The position numbers and the translations under genes were made by a program. A stretch of 64,000 nt of DNA from JAZDRH01 sp047470865 (GTDB lineage: Bacteria; Pseudomonadota; Gammaproteobacteria; Pseudomonadales; Pseudomonadaceae), in NCBI RefSeq assembly GCF_047470865.1, contig NZ_JAZDRH010000001.1, positions 1 through 64,000 of the forward strand, written 5' to 3'. Shown here piece after piece: positions 18,255 to 27,327 of this stretch. Every line of letters starts with the position of its first letter. Positions within the stretch are counted from its first letter, which is position 1. The notes beneath the pieces were generated by a model. It worked only from the letters and a program-made list of their open reading frames with translations. It had not been told where the DNA came from and did not search any database.

Positions 18255-18633
18255 AAGCGTCTCCGTTAGGTTAGTTGCGATTGCACTTACTAAACTGGGT
18301 TTGGTAAGTATTTATAATCCTATATTTCAACTATAGCTCAGGTTTTCCTGCTAAAGCTACAATGTATAGACAATTTGAAATATTTTTTGATCTAGATAAC
18401 GATAATCAGTCTCTGAGATTATGCAGCTCTGCTTTGATGAGATAGATTTATTTGCTAATTAGTCAACTGGCTTGCGGGGGGTTAAGCAACTCGATGACTT
18501 TAGCTAGAAAAATATAAATAGAAGATTTACGTATAATTGCCAAAGACAGCAACTTCTCCATACTGCCATTCTAGCCTAAGTGCTTGGTAAAGGGTGTGCA
18601 ATCGCGGCAATTAATTTAAAGGTAGGAATAATG
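18255..18633. other. 379-bp divergent intergenic region
   Basis: The region lies between the divergent DUF465 and ketopantoate-reductase-like genes and should hold both promoters. A TATAAT near 18532 on the plus strand is a possible -10, without a good -35 partner. No further gene or RNA structure was recognised. Confidence 0.4.
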
Positions 18634-19578
18634 ATGAATATAGTCAAGCCACGCGTGGCCATTATTGGTACAGGAGCCATAGGAGGTTTTTATGGGCTAA
18701 TGTTACAACGCGCTGGTTTTGAGGTGCATTTTTTATTACGTAGTGAGTATCAGGCTGTAAAAGAGCAAGGCATTAGAATAGAAAGTGCAACATTAGGTTG
18801 TTTGCAGGCAGACGTTAATGCTTGGGATAATGCCGGTGTCATGCCTAAATGTGACTGGGTATTACTAGGAACTAAAGCTACTGCTAATGCGCAGATGGCT
18901 AAGATCATTAATCAGGCAGCAAATACGAATGCTAACGTGGTGCTTTTACAAAATGGTTTTGGTTTAGAAGATGAGCTCCGTGCTTCATTGCGTGATGATT
19001 TGCTGCTATTTGGTGGCTTATGTTTTATTTGTGTTCACCGTAAATCAGCAGGCGTGATAGAACATCAAGCTTATGGTGGAGTCAATGTAGCTTATCATAG
19101 TGGTGCGGCTAGCCCTCAGGTAGGGCAAGATCAAGCACAGCTACTGGTTAATATGTTTAATCAGGCAAATGTAGATTCACATCTGATTGCAAATATTGAA
19201 CAGGCACGCTGGCAAAAACTCGTATGGAACATACCCTATAATGGTCTTTCAGTTTTGTTAAATGCCCATACTGGACAGATGATGCAAAACTCTGCAACGC
19301 GGCAGTTAATTAGTGACATGATGCATGAAGTGGTTAATGCCGCTATGGCTCATGGTTATAGTTTGCCTGATAATTTTGTTGAAAAAATGCTGGTTTCTAC
19401 GGACAAAATGCCTGACTACTTCCCAAGTATGTATCACGACTTTACTCATCAGCGACCGCTAGAGTTACATAATATCTATACCGCGCCCTTGGTCGCAGCT
19501 CAGCAAGTTGGTTGTGCTATGCCTAAAGTTGAGATGCTTTTACAAACGCTTTCTTTTATTGCGCAACAGCCTGCTTAA
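18634..19578 (+). CDS. Ketopantoate reductase family protein (ApbA/PanE)
   Basis: 314-aa NADP-dependent reductase of the 2-dehydropantoate 2-reductase family. The Rossmann nucleotide loop GTGAIGG (12-18) follows the first strand, an LLQNG motif is in the middle, and RWQKLVWN with the likely catalytic lysine lies near residue 195. The family makes pantoate for coenzyme A, but many genomes carry extra copies with other 2-oxo-acid substrates, so PanE identity is not proven. ATG 18634 has AGGA with a 6-base spacer and is preferred over ATG 18631 and the frame opening at 18580. The 5'-nucleotidase gene follows after 2 bases, which implies an operon. Confidence 0.85.
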   Translation: MNIVKPRVAIIGTGAIGGFYGLMLQRAGFEVHFLLRSEYQAVKEQGIRIESATLGCLQADVNAWDNAGVMPKCDWVLLGTKATANAQMAKIINQAANTNANVVLLQNGFGLEDELRASLRDDLLLFGGLCFICVHRKSAGVIEHQAYGGVNVAYHSGAASPQVGQDQAQLLVNMFNQANVDSHLIANIEQARWQKLVWNIPYNGLSVLLNAHTGQMMQNSATRQLISDMMHEVVNAAMAHGYSLPDNFVEKMLVSTDKMPDYFPSMYHDFTHQRPLELHNIYTAPLVAAQQVGCAMPKVEMLLQTLSFIAQQPA

Positions 19579-19580
19579 TT

Positions 19581-20474
19581 ATGACTAAATCTACGCCGCC
19601 TCAGTTGATATTGACTATTTCCTCTACAGCACTTTTTGACTTGAGTGAAAGTCATCAAATCTATCAAGAGCAAGGGATTGATGCTTATTGTGGTTATCAG
19701 ATTGAGCGTGAAAATGATGTTCTAACCAAAGGTGAGGCGTTTTCGTTAGTTGAAAAATTATTAGCCATTAATAAGCGCCTAGGTGAAAGACGCGTAGAGG
19801 TCATTTTAGTTTCGCGTAATAGTGCAGATACGGGTTTGCGTGCTTTTAATTCAATTAAACATTATCAGTTGGATATTGAACGTGCGGCTTTTGTTGGAGG
19901 GCAGAGTCCCAATCCTTATTTGAAAGCATTTAATAGTCATTTGTTTTTATCAACTAATGCAGAAGATGTGCGCAATGCGTTAAGCGCAGGCTTTGCTGCT
20001 GCTACTATTCTGCCTGGTGGTGCTGAGCGCAAAGGAACAGGGCAATTGCGTATTGCTTTTGATGGTGATGCAGTATTATTTTCCGATGAAGCTGAGCGTA
20101 TTTATAAAGAAAGTGGCTTAGAAGCCTTCCAGCAAAATGAAGTTGAAAAAGCACATACTAGTTTGGCTGATGGTCCTTTTCGCGGCTTTTTGGCTGCACT
20201 GAATCAGTTGCAAAGCGACTTTCTTGAAGACTGCCCGATACGCACAGCCTTAGTAACAGCACGCTCTGCACCTTCACATGAGCGTGTTATCCGTACATTG
20301 CGTGACTGGGGGATTCGCTTAGATGAGTCACTGTTTTTAGGTGGTTTAGATAAATCCCCTTTCCTAGAGGCGTTTGGTGCAGATATCTTTTTTGATGACC
20401 AAACATTGCATTGCGAAAAGTCTCGCCAAGTAGTGCCTACTGGGCATGTGCCTCATGGCGTTAGAAATAGTTAA
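19581..20474 (+). CDS. 5'-nucleotidase (NT5C1-like)
   Basis: 297-aa protein of the cytosolic 5'-nucleotidase family related to animal NT5C1, a HAD-type phosphatase. It is expected to dephosphorylate nucleoside monophosphates such as AMP or IMP. The second half carries DGDAVLFSDEAE, a typical acidic HAD-like block near residue 156, followed by LVTARSAPSHERV and a late DDQ acidic site. It is the second gene of a two-gene operon with the reductase. Its stop codon overlaps the stop codon of the next, convergent small gene. Confidence 0.85.
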   Translation: MTKSTPPQLILTISSTALFDLSESHQIYQEQGIDAYCGYQIERENDVLTKGEAFSLVEKLLAINKRLGERRVEVILVSRNSADTGLRAFNSIKHYQLDIERAAFVGGQSPNPYLKAFNSHLFLSTNAEDVRNALSAGFAAATILPGGAERKGTGQLRIAFDGDAVLFSDEAERIYKESGLEAFQQNEVEKAHTSLADGPFRGFLAALNQLQSDFLEDCPIRTALVTARSAPSHERVIRTLRDWGIRLDESLFLGGLDKSPFLEAFGADIFFDDQTLHCEKSRQVVPTGHVPHGVRNS

Positions 20475-20674
20475 CTAAAAAATGGCTCTTCGCGCTCTAA
20501 TCCGTGCAGTTGTTCCAGGGCTTTTAATCGTTGATCAAGATGCTCAATTGCTTGTGCAAGATAAAAAATAGCCTCGTATCCTTCGTGTGCTTTATTTGAT
20601 GTGGGTAATGCTTGAGCAAAGGCATTTAGTTTGGCTTCAGATAAGCTGAGCATGTGTTTAATTGCTTTGGGCAT
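20471..20674 (-). CDS. Small protein, unknown function
   Basis: 67-aa protein rich in Ala, Leu and Glu, mostly helical, with a heptad-like C-terminal part (LDQRLKALEQL) suggesting a short coiled coil. The ATG at 20674 is preceded by GGAG at a 7-base distance, which supports real translation; the longer frame from 20710 lacks this. I do not recognise the family. Its stop codon shares two bases with that of the converging nucleotidase gene. Confidence 0.6.
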   Translation of the reverse strand: MPKAIKHMLSLSEAKLNAFAQALPTSNKAHEGYEAIFYLAQAIEHLDQRLKALEQLHGLEREEPFFS

Positions 20675-20767
20675 ACATCTACTCCGTGATTTTTGAAAAA
20701 AATCATACATGAGCTAAATCAATGAGTGGTTGGTTAATATGTTTAAAAGTATGTCTTTATGTTTCCA

Positions 20768-21352
20768 TTAGGCTGTAACAGATTTAACAGAATAAATACC
20801 TTGAGCTTTTAAAATATCCATTGCTTGGTGCACCTCTTGCAGCTTGTCTTTATCTCCACCTCGATCAGGATGGTGCAGGCAAACCAGTTGCCGGTAACGT
20901 GTTCGTATTGTCTTGTTATCTAGCACTAATTGAGAGTTATCAAAGCCGAGCACTTTAAGTGCAGCAATCGTTTTGTCCTGCTCAGTTAGGCGTAAAATAG
21001 CACCGCTTAAAAGCTCGGCGGCTTTGCTTTCACCAGTAGGCAAATTTGCACAGTCTAAATAATAACTCCGAAGTGAATCAGTCTGGACGAGCTCTGGGAG
21101 AGCTGCATTCCAGGGTTTTAATTCAATGCCAAGAGGATCAATTTGTAATAAGCCTTGTTGATTTATTAGTAGCTGATCGCGAAGTTGGTACAGCGCATTA
21201 AACAGCAGAAAGTGGCAGCGAAAAAGATTTTTCGGATCGCGTAGGTCAGGGTTAGAAAATGCCGGAACACTGTGTTCATGCAAAAGTTTAAGGAGCTGTT
21301 GCTCTGTGAGTTTAGCGTGTGCCCTGAGTAGGCTGTAGATTAGGTTGAGCAT
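20768..21352 (-). CDS. DnaJ-related protein with C-terminal J domain
   Basis: 194-aa protein with an N-terminal helical region of the DNAJ_related family (about 1-125) and a J domain at the C-terminus. The HPD tripeptide that activates Hsp70 ATPase is at 161-163, followed by RGGD. This is the reverse of canonical DnaJ, and no Gly/Phe or zinc region is present, so it is a specialised DnaK co-chaperone with an unknown client. Divergent from ttcA across a 111-bp gap. Confidence 0.88.
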   Translation of the reverse strand: MLNLIYSLLRAHAKLTEQQLLKLLHEHSVPAFSNPDLRDPKNLFRCHFLLFNALYQLRDQLLINQQGLLQIDPLGIELKPWNAALPELVQTDSLRSYYLDCANLPTGESKAAELLSGAILRLTEQDKTIAALKVLGFDNSQLVLDNKTIRTRYRQLVCLHHPDRGGDKDKLQEVHQAMDILKAQGIYSVKSVTA

Positions 21353-21463
21353 AAGAGTAATGATGTACTAAAAAAACGCTCTGAGGATAACGGGTTTATT
21401 AGCTAAAAGCTTGCGAATAAGGGTAAAATAAGCGGTTTTTTAGCCCAGTTGGGATTTAGTTAC

Positions 21464-22288
21464 ATGAGCGCTCTTTCGGTTAACCAAAATAAATTGCAAA
21501 AACGCTTGCGCCGACTCGTAGGTGAAGCGGTAACTGACTTCAATATGATTGAAGAAGGCGACAAAGTAATGGTGTGCTTATCTGGTGGTAAAGATAGCTA
21601 CACCATGTTAGATATTTTGCTGTATTTGCAAAAAGTAGCCCCTATTAAGTTTGACTTAGTGGCTGTGAATCTTGATCAAAAACAGCCGGGTTTCCCAGAG
21701 CATATTCTTCCTGAGTATTTAGCTGCGTTGGGTGTGGAGTACCATATTATTGAGAAAGATACGTACTCTGTTGTAAAGGAAAAAGTACCTGAAGGTAAGA
21801 CTACCTGCTCATTATGTTCACGTTTGCGTCGTGGTACTTTATATACCTTTGCCGATGAAATTGGCGCTACCAAAATGGCTTTAGGCCATCATCGTGATGA
21901 TATTCTAGAAACATTCTTCTTGAATATGTTTTATGGTGGAACGCTCAAAGCTATGCCGCCTAAACTGCTCTCCGACGATGGTCGTAATGTGGTGATTCGA
22001 CCTTTGGCTTACTGTCAAGAACGTGATATAGAAGCCTACTCTGCATTAAAAGAGTTTCCTATTATTCCATGCAATCTATGTGGTTCTCAGCCTAACTTGC
22101 AGCGCCAAGTAGTAAAGCAGATGCTGCAAGAGTGGGAGAGCAAAACCCCAGGCCGTTTGGAAATTATGTTTCGCGCATTGCAGAATGTCGTACCTTCGCA
22201 GTTGGCTGACCGTAATCTATTTGATTTTTTCAATTTGAAAATGGATGACACAGCTACACCGCGTTTTTTAGATGTGACACATCTCTAG
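21464..22288 (+). CDS. ttcA: tRNA 2-thiocytidine biosynthesis protein TtcA
   Basis: 274-aa ATP- and Fe-S-dependent enzyme that thiolates cytidine 32 of some tRNAs. The PP-loop SGGKDS is at 40-45, the cluster cysteines at C115 and C118 (CSLC) and C203 (CNLC, with C206). These match the TtcA pattern and length well. The start at 21464 gives the conserved length; the frame opening at 21449 adds five residues without a ribosome site. Monocistronic, divergent from the DnaJ-related gene. Confidence 0.95.
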   Translation: MSALSVNQNKLQKRLRRLVGEAVTDFNMIEEGDKVMVCLSGGKDSYTMLDILLYLQKVAPIKFDLVAVNLDQKQPGFPEHILPEYLAALGVEYHIIEKDTYSVVKEKVPEGKTTCSLCSRLRRGTLYTFADEIGATKMALGHHRDDILETFFLNMFYGGTLKAMPPKLLSDDGRNVVIRPLAYCQERDIEAYSALKEFPIIPCNLCGSQPNLQRQVVKQMLQEWESKTPGRLEIMFRALQNVVPSQLADRNLFDFFNLKMDDTATPRFLDVTHL

Positions 22289-22336
22289 CGTGTTTAGCTA
22301 AGCTGTGCCGTTTGCTGGTTTTACTGAGGTTGTATT

Positions 22337-23527
22337 ATGAGTCAAGAAGCAGAAGCGCCATCGGAGTATATCTTACAAGGAACTTCAGCTTATCGACGCG
22401 CAACTATTGCCTTGTTTTGCGCCGGTTTTGCCACCTTTGCGCTGCTCTATTGTGTTCAACCGCTTCTGCCTATGCTGGCAGAGGCGTTTCAGGTTTCTTC
22501 ATCTTCCAGTAGTTTATCCTTATCAGTCACTACGTGCAGCCTTGCTTTTGGTTTGTTACTGTCTGGAGCGTTAAGCGAAAGTTGGGGGCGTAAACCTGTT
22601 ATGGTGATTGCCTTACTTGCCGCCTGTATCTTAGGTATTGCCAGCGCACTGGTGAGCGATTGGACGTTACTATTAGTTATTCGAACACTGCTCGGCTTAG
22701 CATTAAGTGGTCTGCCTGCCTTAGCCATGGCGTATGTGGGGGAAGAGTTTGATCCCCGCTCATTGCCTGTTGCTATGGGACTTTATATTGGTGGTACTGC
22801 ACTTGGTGGATTATTAGGGCGTTTGTTAGCGGGAGTCTTTAGTGATGTAGGTGGCTGGCAGCTTGCTTTAGGGGGTATTGCAGGCTTAGGCTTATTTTCT
22901 TGCCTTCTCTTTATTTGGTTATTGCCTAAGTCACGTCATTTTGTGGCACAGCCGCTATCCATTAAAGGCCTACTAAAAAACTTTGCGAAGCATCTAAGTA
23001 ATAAAGATTTACGGGTTTTATTTTTACTCTCTTTTTTATTGATGGGTAGCTTTGTAGCTATGTTTAATTACATTGGCTTTCATTTGCAACTAGCGCCTTT
23101 CAATCTATCTAGTACCATTATTAGTTTTTTATTTCTCGTTTATTTGTTAGGTATTGTAAGCTCCAACTGGAGTGGGCGTTTAGTCTCAAAATATAGTGCT
23201 CGCCTTGTATTAATTGTTAGCTTGCTTATAATGTTGGCTGGGGCGTTAGCCTGTTTGATAGAGTGGTTGCCTGCCATTACTTTGGGCTTAGCCTTATTTA
23301 CTATTGGTTTCTTTGCTGCGCATGCCGTGGCTAGTGGAATGGTGGGGCAAAAAGCCGGAGGAGCTCGTGCTCAGGCTTCGGCGTTATATCTTTGTGCTTA
23401 CTATTTAGGTTCAAGCGCACTGGGCTATGCCGGAGGTTGGGTTTGGGATCATTGGGGCTGGATGCCACTAATAGCGGCTATTTCAGCTTGTTTGTTACTT
23501 GCTGTGTTTAGAACAAGAAATTTATAA
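22337..23527 (+). CDS. MFS transporter, YnfM-like
   Basis: 396-aa inner-membrane protein with about 12 hydrophobic helices. The first helix motif (FATFALLYCVQPLLP, residues ~32-46) and the loop 2-3 motif SESWGRKPV are typical of the YnfM/Bcr-like drug or sugar efflux group of the major facilitator superfamily. Substrate unknown. It follows ttcA after 48 bp in the same direction but is probably separate. A possible SD (TGAGG) lies before the ATG. Confidence 0.85.
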   Translation: MSQEAEAPSEYILQGTSAYRRATIALFCAGFATFALLYCVQPLLPMLAEAFQVSSSSSSLSLSVTTCSLAFGLLLSGALSESWGRKPVMVIALLAACILGIASALVSDWTLLLVIRTLLGLALSGLPALAMAYVGEEFDPRSLPVAMGLYIGGTALGGLLGRLLAGVFSDVGGWQLALGGIAGLGLFSCLLFIWLLPKSRHFVAQPLSIKGLLKNFAKHLSNKDLRVLFLLSFLLMGSFVAMFNYIGFHLQLAPFNLSSTIISFLFLVYLLGIVSSNWSGRLVSKYSARLVLIVSLLIMLAGALACLIEWLPAITLGLALFTIGFFAAHAVASGMVGQKAGGARAQASALYLCAYYLGSSALGYAGGWVWDHWGWMPLIAAISACLLLAVFRTRNL

Positions 23528-23605
23528 AATAGTATTCTTGCTAGTTATGGGAGTTTTATTAGTAACTAGCAGTAAGTGTTGAGCTTACGCATTAAGGAGA
23601 TATTG

Positions 23606-24112
23606 GTGTTAGAAATAAGCTTGCCTAAAAAACTTAAAAAAACATTAGAAAAAGAAGCATCAGATGCCAGTATTAATCTAGCTGCGCATATTGTTAAAAA
23701 ACTAGAACGCATAACATCTCCAGCTGAGTATATAAACAAAAAGAAATTGAAAGCAGGATTGCCCATTTTAGTAGATTTTGTATCTAAGCTACCTGGTGTA
23801 TCCATTATTGCTAGTGAAGTAACAAGAGATGCGTATTGGTGGATAAAATTCGATATTGATAGCTCACATCCACTGGTGTGGCGTGTAATTCAAGAGTTAA
23901 GTTTTGTATTTAATAGCATTGCGCTGAGTGATCCACTGCCTACAGTATTTAAACCCTCATCTCCGCCACCTTATTTAAACGGTGGGCCTGAAGAATTTTT
24001 ATCCTGGGTTGTTGAGTCAACTTATAATTATATTGATCCTACTTGGATAAAAGAAGCAATAGAAAATGTACTGCCAAACCCTATTGATGATATTACCCAG
24101 TGGGATGTCTGA
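23606..24112 (+). CDS. Orphan protein with RHH-like N-terminus
   Basis: 168-aa protein of no family that I recognise. Its first ~38 residues fit a ribbon-helix-helix unit (strand LEISLP, helix KKLKKTLEKEA, turn, helix NLAAHIVKKLE), the fold of Arc/MetJ-type DNA-binding antitoxins. The remaining ~130 residues are Trp- and Pro-rich, with DAYWW and a PSSPPP linker. The best start is GTG 23606, six bases after AAGGAG. No toxin gene is adjacent. It could be an antitoxin-like regulator fused to a sensor part, or a host-specific orphan. Confidence 0.6.
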   Translation: MLEISLPKKLKKTLEKEASDASINLAAHIVKKLERITSPAEYINKKKLKAGLPILVDFVSKLPGVSIIASEVTRDAYWWIKFDIDSSHPLVWRVIQELSFVFNSIALSDPLPTVFKPSSPPPYLNGGPEEFLSWVVESTYNYIDPTWIKEAIENVLPNPIDDITQWDV

Positions 24113-24148
24113 TAGAAATATATTTAATTATTACTAGCTATTCATTTA

Positions 24149-24178
24149 TCGCTCTTATTAGTTGATTAATAGGAGCGA
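24149..24178. terminator. Hairpin between convergent genes
   Basis: TCGCTCTTATTA (24149-24160) and TAATAGGAGCGA (24167-24178) form a 12-bp stem with one G-U pair and a 6-base loop. It lies between the orphan gene and pncB, which converge. T-runs are weak on both sides. Confidence 0.5.
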
Positions 24179-24219
24179 CAGTTATAAGTGTTCTGTATTT
24201 TCTAAGCTGTATAGGTGGG

Positions 24220-25434
24220 CTATTGAGTATCTTCTACATTAAATACTTGCTTCAAATAGGCCATAAAGGTTTCATCGCTGCATACAATTTTGCCTTGGCT
24301 ATCTGATATCTTAGCTACGGTTTGACCATTGCAGCTAACCAGTTTCAAGACGATTTTTAGGGGTTCTAAACCCATGTCATTGGTGAGGTTGGTACCTATG
24401 CCAAAGCTTGTTTGGACGCGGTCTTTAAAGTGTTGATGAAGCTTAAAAGCTTTAGGGATATTTAGGCCATCGCTAAAGGTAAAGCGTTTGCTGGCAGGGT
24501 TTATTTTTAGTTTTTGGTAATGTGCAATGGCTTTTTCTCCCCAAATATAAGGGTCGCCGCTGTCATGGCGTAAACCATCAAAAAGCTTAGCAAAATATAA
24601 GTCAAAATCAGCCAAAAAAGCATCCATGGTAATAACGTCAGTCAGTGCTACACCTAAATCGCCACGGTATTCTTGAACCCAAGCTTCTAATGCTTTCTTT
24701 TGAAAATCACGTAGGCGCACATTGAGGGCTTGAAAGGCCTGTAAATATTCATGTGCCATGGTGCCAATAGGTGTGATGCCCAGTTGTTTGGCTAAATACA
24801 GATTACTTGTACCTCGAACTACATGGGGGACTTGGCTTACTAAGGTGCGAACCACATGCTCATGCCAGTCGCGGGTAAAGCGTCGACGTGTACCGAAATC
24901 AGCGATCAAAAAAGGTGGGTCTTGTGGATTCTGTTGCTGGTCTATTTGTTGTAATAACGCAACTTTCTCTTGTAGGCGGCGCTCACCCTCGCTAAAAACA
25001 GCAGGCGAGTGGAAGCGGGAAAAAAAGATTTGATTGACCAGTGCTAATACAAATATTTCAAAGAACATGGCTTGCACCATAGGGCCTTGAATATGAATAT
25101 CAAGGCGACCTTGCTCATCAATACCTACTTGAATAAAACGGCGTTTGAGTTGAAATAGCTCAAGGTAATCAACAAAGTCGCTTTTGATAAAACGTAAGCT
25201 GCGTAAGTAGTCTAGTTCGTCAGGCTGAAAACGTAGCTCGCACAGGTAGTCAAGCTGTTGCTCTAGCTCATCTTTAATTTCACGTAAAGGATACTGTGCA
25301 GTATCGTTATTATGGCAACGAAATTTGTAAATGCTGGAGGCTTGTGGGAATTGGTGCAGCACTACTTGTAGCATGGTGAATTTATAGAGGTCAGTATCCA
25401 GTAGTGACTCAATAATAGGTTGTTGCTCCGCCAT
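24220..25434 (-). CDS. pncB: Nicotinate phosphoribosyltransferase
   Basis: 404-aa enzyme that turns nicotinate and PRPP into nicotinate mononucleotide in NAD salvage. Recognised by the LLDTDLYKFTM N-terminal motif, the FGTRRRFT block, and SDGLNIPKAF with the PRPP-binding region near the C-terminus. The ATG at 25434 gives the usual ~400 aa; a longer frame from 25527 overlaps cmoB and has no family match. Minus strand, downstream of cmoA-cmoB with a gap. Confidence 0.94.
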   Translation of the reverse strand: MAEQQPIIESLLDTDLYKFTMLQVVLHQFPQASSIYKFRCHNNDTAQYPLREIKDELEQQLDYLCELRFQPDELDYLRSLRFIKSDFVDYLELFQLKRRFIQVGIDEQGRLDIHIQGPMVQAMFFEIFVLALVNQIFFSRFHSPAVFSEGERRLQEKVALLQQIDQQQNPQDPPFLIADFGTRRRFTRDWHEHVVRTLVSQVPHVVRGTSNLYLAKQLGITPIGTMAHEYLQAFQALNVRLRDFQKKALEAWVQEYRGDLGVALTDVITMDAFLADFDLYFAKLFDGLRHDSGDPYIWGEKAIAHYQKLKINPASKRFTFSDGLNIPKAFKLHQHFKDRVQTSFGIGTNLTNDMGLEPLKIVLKLVSCNGQTVAKISDSQGKIVCSDETFMAYLKQVFNVEDTQ

Positions 25435-25510
25435 TGGGATTCTCTTTGCCGTATAACGAGGTAACAGCATAGAACCAATGGCGGTATCGCTCAAGAGTAG
25501 AGCATGAGTT

Positions 25511-26470
25511 TTAAGGCTTTCTGGCAATAAAAATGGCGCGAGTGGGCGCTGGTAAACCTTCTAAAGTTTTGCTTGGATCTTTGGGGTCGAGAAAATCAGG
25601 GAGTGATTGGTATTTCATCCACTCTGTAGCGCGCTGTTCTTCAATACTGGTGACATTAATATCTACGCAACGAATATCAACAAAGCCTGCACGCTTTAGC
25701 CATAGTGCTAATGCCTCCACTGAAGGTAAAAACCATACATTGCGCATTTGAGAGTAACGATCATCAGGCACCAGAACTTGCTGGGCATCGCCTTCTATTA
25801 CGAGTGTTTCTAAGATTAGCTCACCACGGCTACACAAAGCTTCTTTGAGTGCGTACAGGTGATCAATAGGGGATTTTCGGTGATAGAGTACGCCCATAGA
25901 AAAGACAGTATCAAAGCCTTCTAGTTTTTCAGGTAGCTCTTCAAAAGCAAAGGGTAGGTGCCATATGTTAGCCGTTGGCTGATATTTTTTTAAGGCGAGG
26001 TATTGGCAGAAGAATAACCAGTTCGGGTCAACGCCAATGACTGTACGTGCGCCATCACCTAGCATGCGCCACATATGGTAACCATTACCACAACCCACAT
26101 CTAAAACGCGTCGGCCCTTGAGTTGAATATGTTGGCGAACACGCTCCCATTTCCAGTCTGAACGCCATTCTGTATTTATGTGCGTTTTAAATACATCAAA
26201 TGGACCTTTGCGCCACGGGATTAAGCCTTGCAATGCGCTCAGAATCTGACTGTCTTGATCTGCTGTGGTAGTGCCCTCAATGGCAACTTTATTAATGATA
26301 TCAATATGGTTGGGCGTGATTTCCGGTAAGGCATCAACAGCTGCTTTCCAGCGAGGTAAATCACCGTGACTAATGGCGAGCTTGGCCGCAAATTGATCAG
26401 GTAATTGCTTTGCCCAAGTTGCAAGTGGGGTGTCTTCTAACTGAGCAATTAAAGGAGAAAAATCTATCAT
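25511..26470 (-). CDS. cmoB: tRNA U34 carboxymethyltransferase CmoB
   Basis: 319-aa class I methyltransferase-fold enzyme that uses carboxy-SAM to make 5-carboxymethoxyuridine at tRNA position 34. The SAM loop VLDVGCGNGYHMWRM is near residue 125, and the length fits E. coli CmoB (323). The ATG at 26470 overlaps the cmoA stop (ATGA), so translation is coupled; no separate ribosome site is evident. It acts directly after CmoA, which makes carboxy-SAM. Confidence 0.95.
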   Translation of the reverse strand: MIDFSPLIAQLEDTPLATWAKQLPDQFAAKLAISHGDLPRWKAAVDALPEITPNHIDIINKVAIEGTTTADQDSQILSALQGLIPWRKGPFDVFKTHINTEWRSDWKWERVRQHIQLKGRRVLDVGCGNGYHMWRMLGDGARTVIGVDPNWLFFCQYLALKKYQPTANIWHLPFAFEELPEKLEGFDTVFSMGVLYHRKSPIDHLYALKEALCSRGELILETLVIEGDAQQVLVPDDRYSQMRNVWFLPSVEALALWLKRAGFVDIRCVDINVTSIEEQRATEWMKYQSLPDFLDPKDPSKTLEGLPAPTRAIFIARKP

Positions 26471-27210
26471 GGTAAGGCAATCATAGAAGCGAAATTTAAG
26501 CATTGAAACCAAATAGTAACCTCACGAAAGCCCGCTTCTAGCAAGCGTGCTTTATGGGTTTCAAAAGAATCTGGCAACATCACATTTTCAATGGCACGGC
26601 GCTTTTGTGCGATTTCTAAATCACTATAGCCATTGGCGCGCTTAAAACTAAGATGTAGGTCATATAGCAGTTGATGTTGTTTAGGGTCTTCAAAGCGTAG
26701 TTTTTCGGACAAAATCATAGCACCATTAGGCACCATAGCCTGGCGAATACGTTTTAGTAGTGCTAGACGTTGTGCAGGTGCAATAAACTGTAAGGTGAAG
26801 TTAAAGGCGACAAAAGAGGTGGGTTGAAACTCAAGCTCTAATAAGTCAGCTTCAAGCACATTAACAGGTAATAGTTCTTGAAACATGGCATTTTGTGCGC
26901 TGAAATACTCACGACAACGCTCCACCATAGCAGCGGAGTTATCGATGGCTAGCACACTGCAATCAGGCTGATCGACATGACGGCGCATGGCTTGAGAAAC
27001 CGCACCTAAAGAACAACCAAGATCATAGAGTAGCGTATGCGGCTGAGCGAATTGAGCAGCCAGTACCCCTGTATTTTCAACAATGGTGGGGTAGCCAGGC
27101 ACCGAGCGTTTAATCATGTCAGGAAAGACACGTACTACATCTTCATTAAACACAAAATCAGGCACTTGTGCTAAAGGTGCACTAAATAAACGATCAGGTT
27201 GGTCAGTCAT
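26467..27210 (-). CDS. cmoA: Carboxy-SAM synthase CmoA
   Basis: 247-aa enzyme that converts SAM and prephenate into carboxy-S-adenosylmethionine for CmoB. The SAM-binding loop LYDLGCSLGAVS is near residue 62, and the length equals that of E. coli CmoA. First gene of the cmoA-cmoB pair, with a 4-base overlap. Confidence 0.95.
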   Translation of the reverse strand: MTDQPDRLFSAPLAQVPDFVFNEDVVRVFPDMIKRSVPGYPTIVENTGVLAAQFAQPHTLLYDLGCSLGAVSQAMRRHVDQPDCSVLAIDNSAAMVERCREYFSAQNAMFQELLPVNVLEADLLELEFQPTSFVAFNFTLQFIAPAQRLALLKRIRQAMVPNGAMILSEKLRFEDPKQHQLLYDLHLSFKRANGYSDLEIAQKRRAIENVMLPDSFETHKARLLEAGFREVTIWFQCLNFASMIALP

Positions 27211-27288
27211 GAAACAAAAACAATCAGCTGAAAAAGAATGGGCGCGTATTATGGCATAAATTGTTTTGTACAGCAGGTTTATGCGTGA

Positions 27289-27314
27289 TGCGCCCTATCA
27301 TGCAATAGGGCGCA
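27289..27314 (-). terminator. Strong hairpin after the LOG-family gene
   Basis: TGCGCCCTAT (27289-27298) and its exact complement (27305-27314) enclose six bases, 14 bases after the LOG gene stop. The stem is GC-rich, but no T-run follows on the minus strand, so it may act as an RNA 3' end stabiliser or a weak terminator. Confidence 0.5.
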
Positions 27315-27327
27315 GATTGATACAGTA

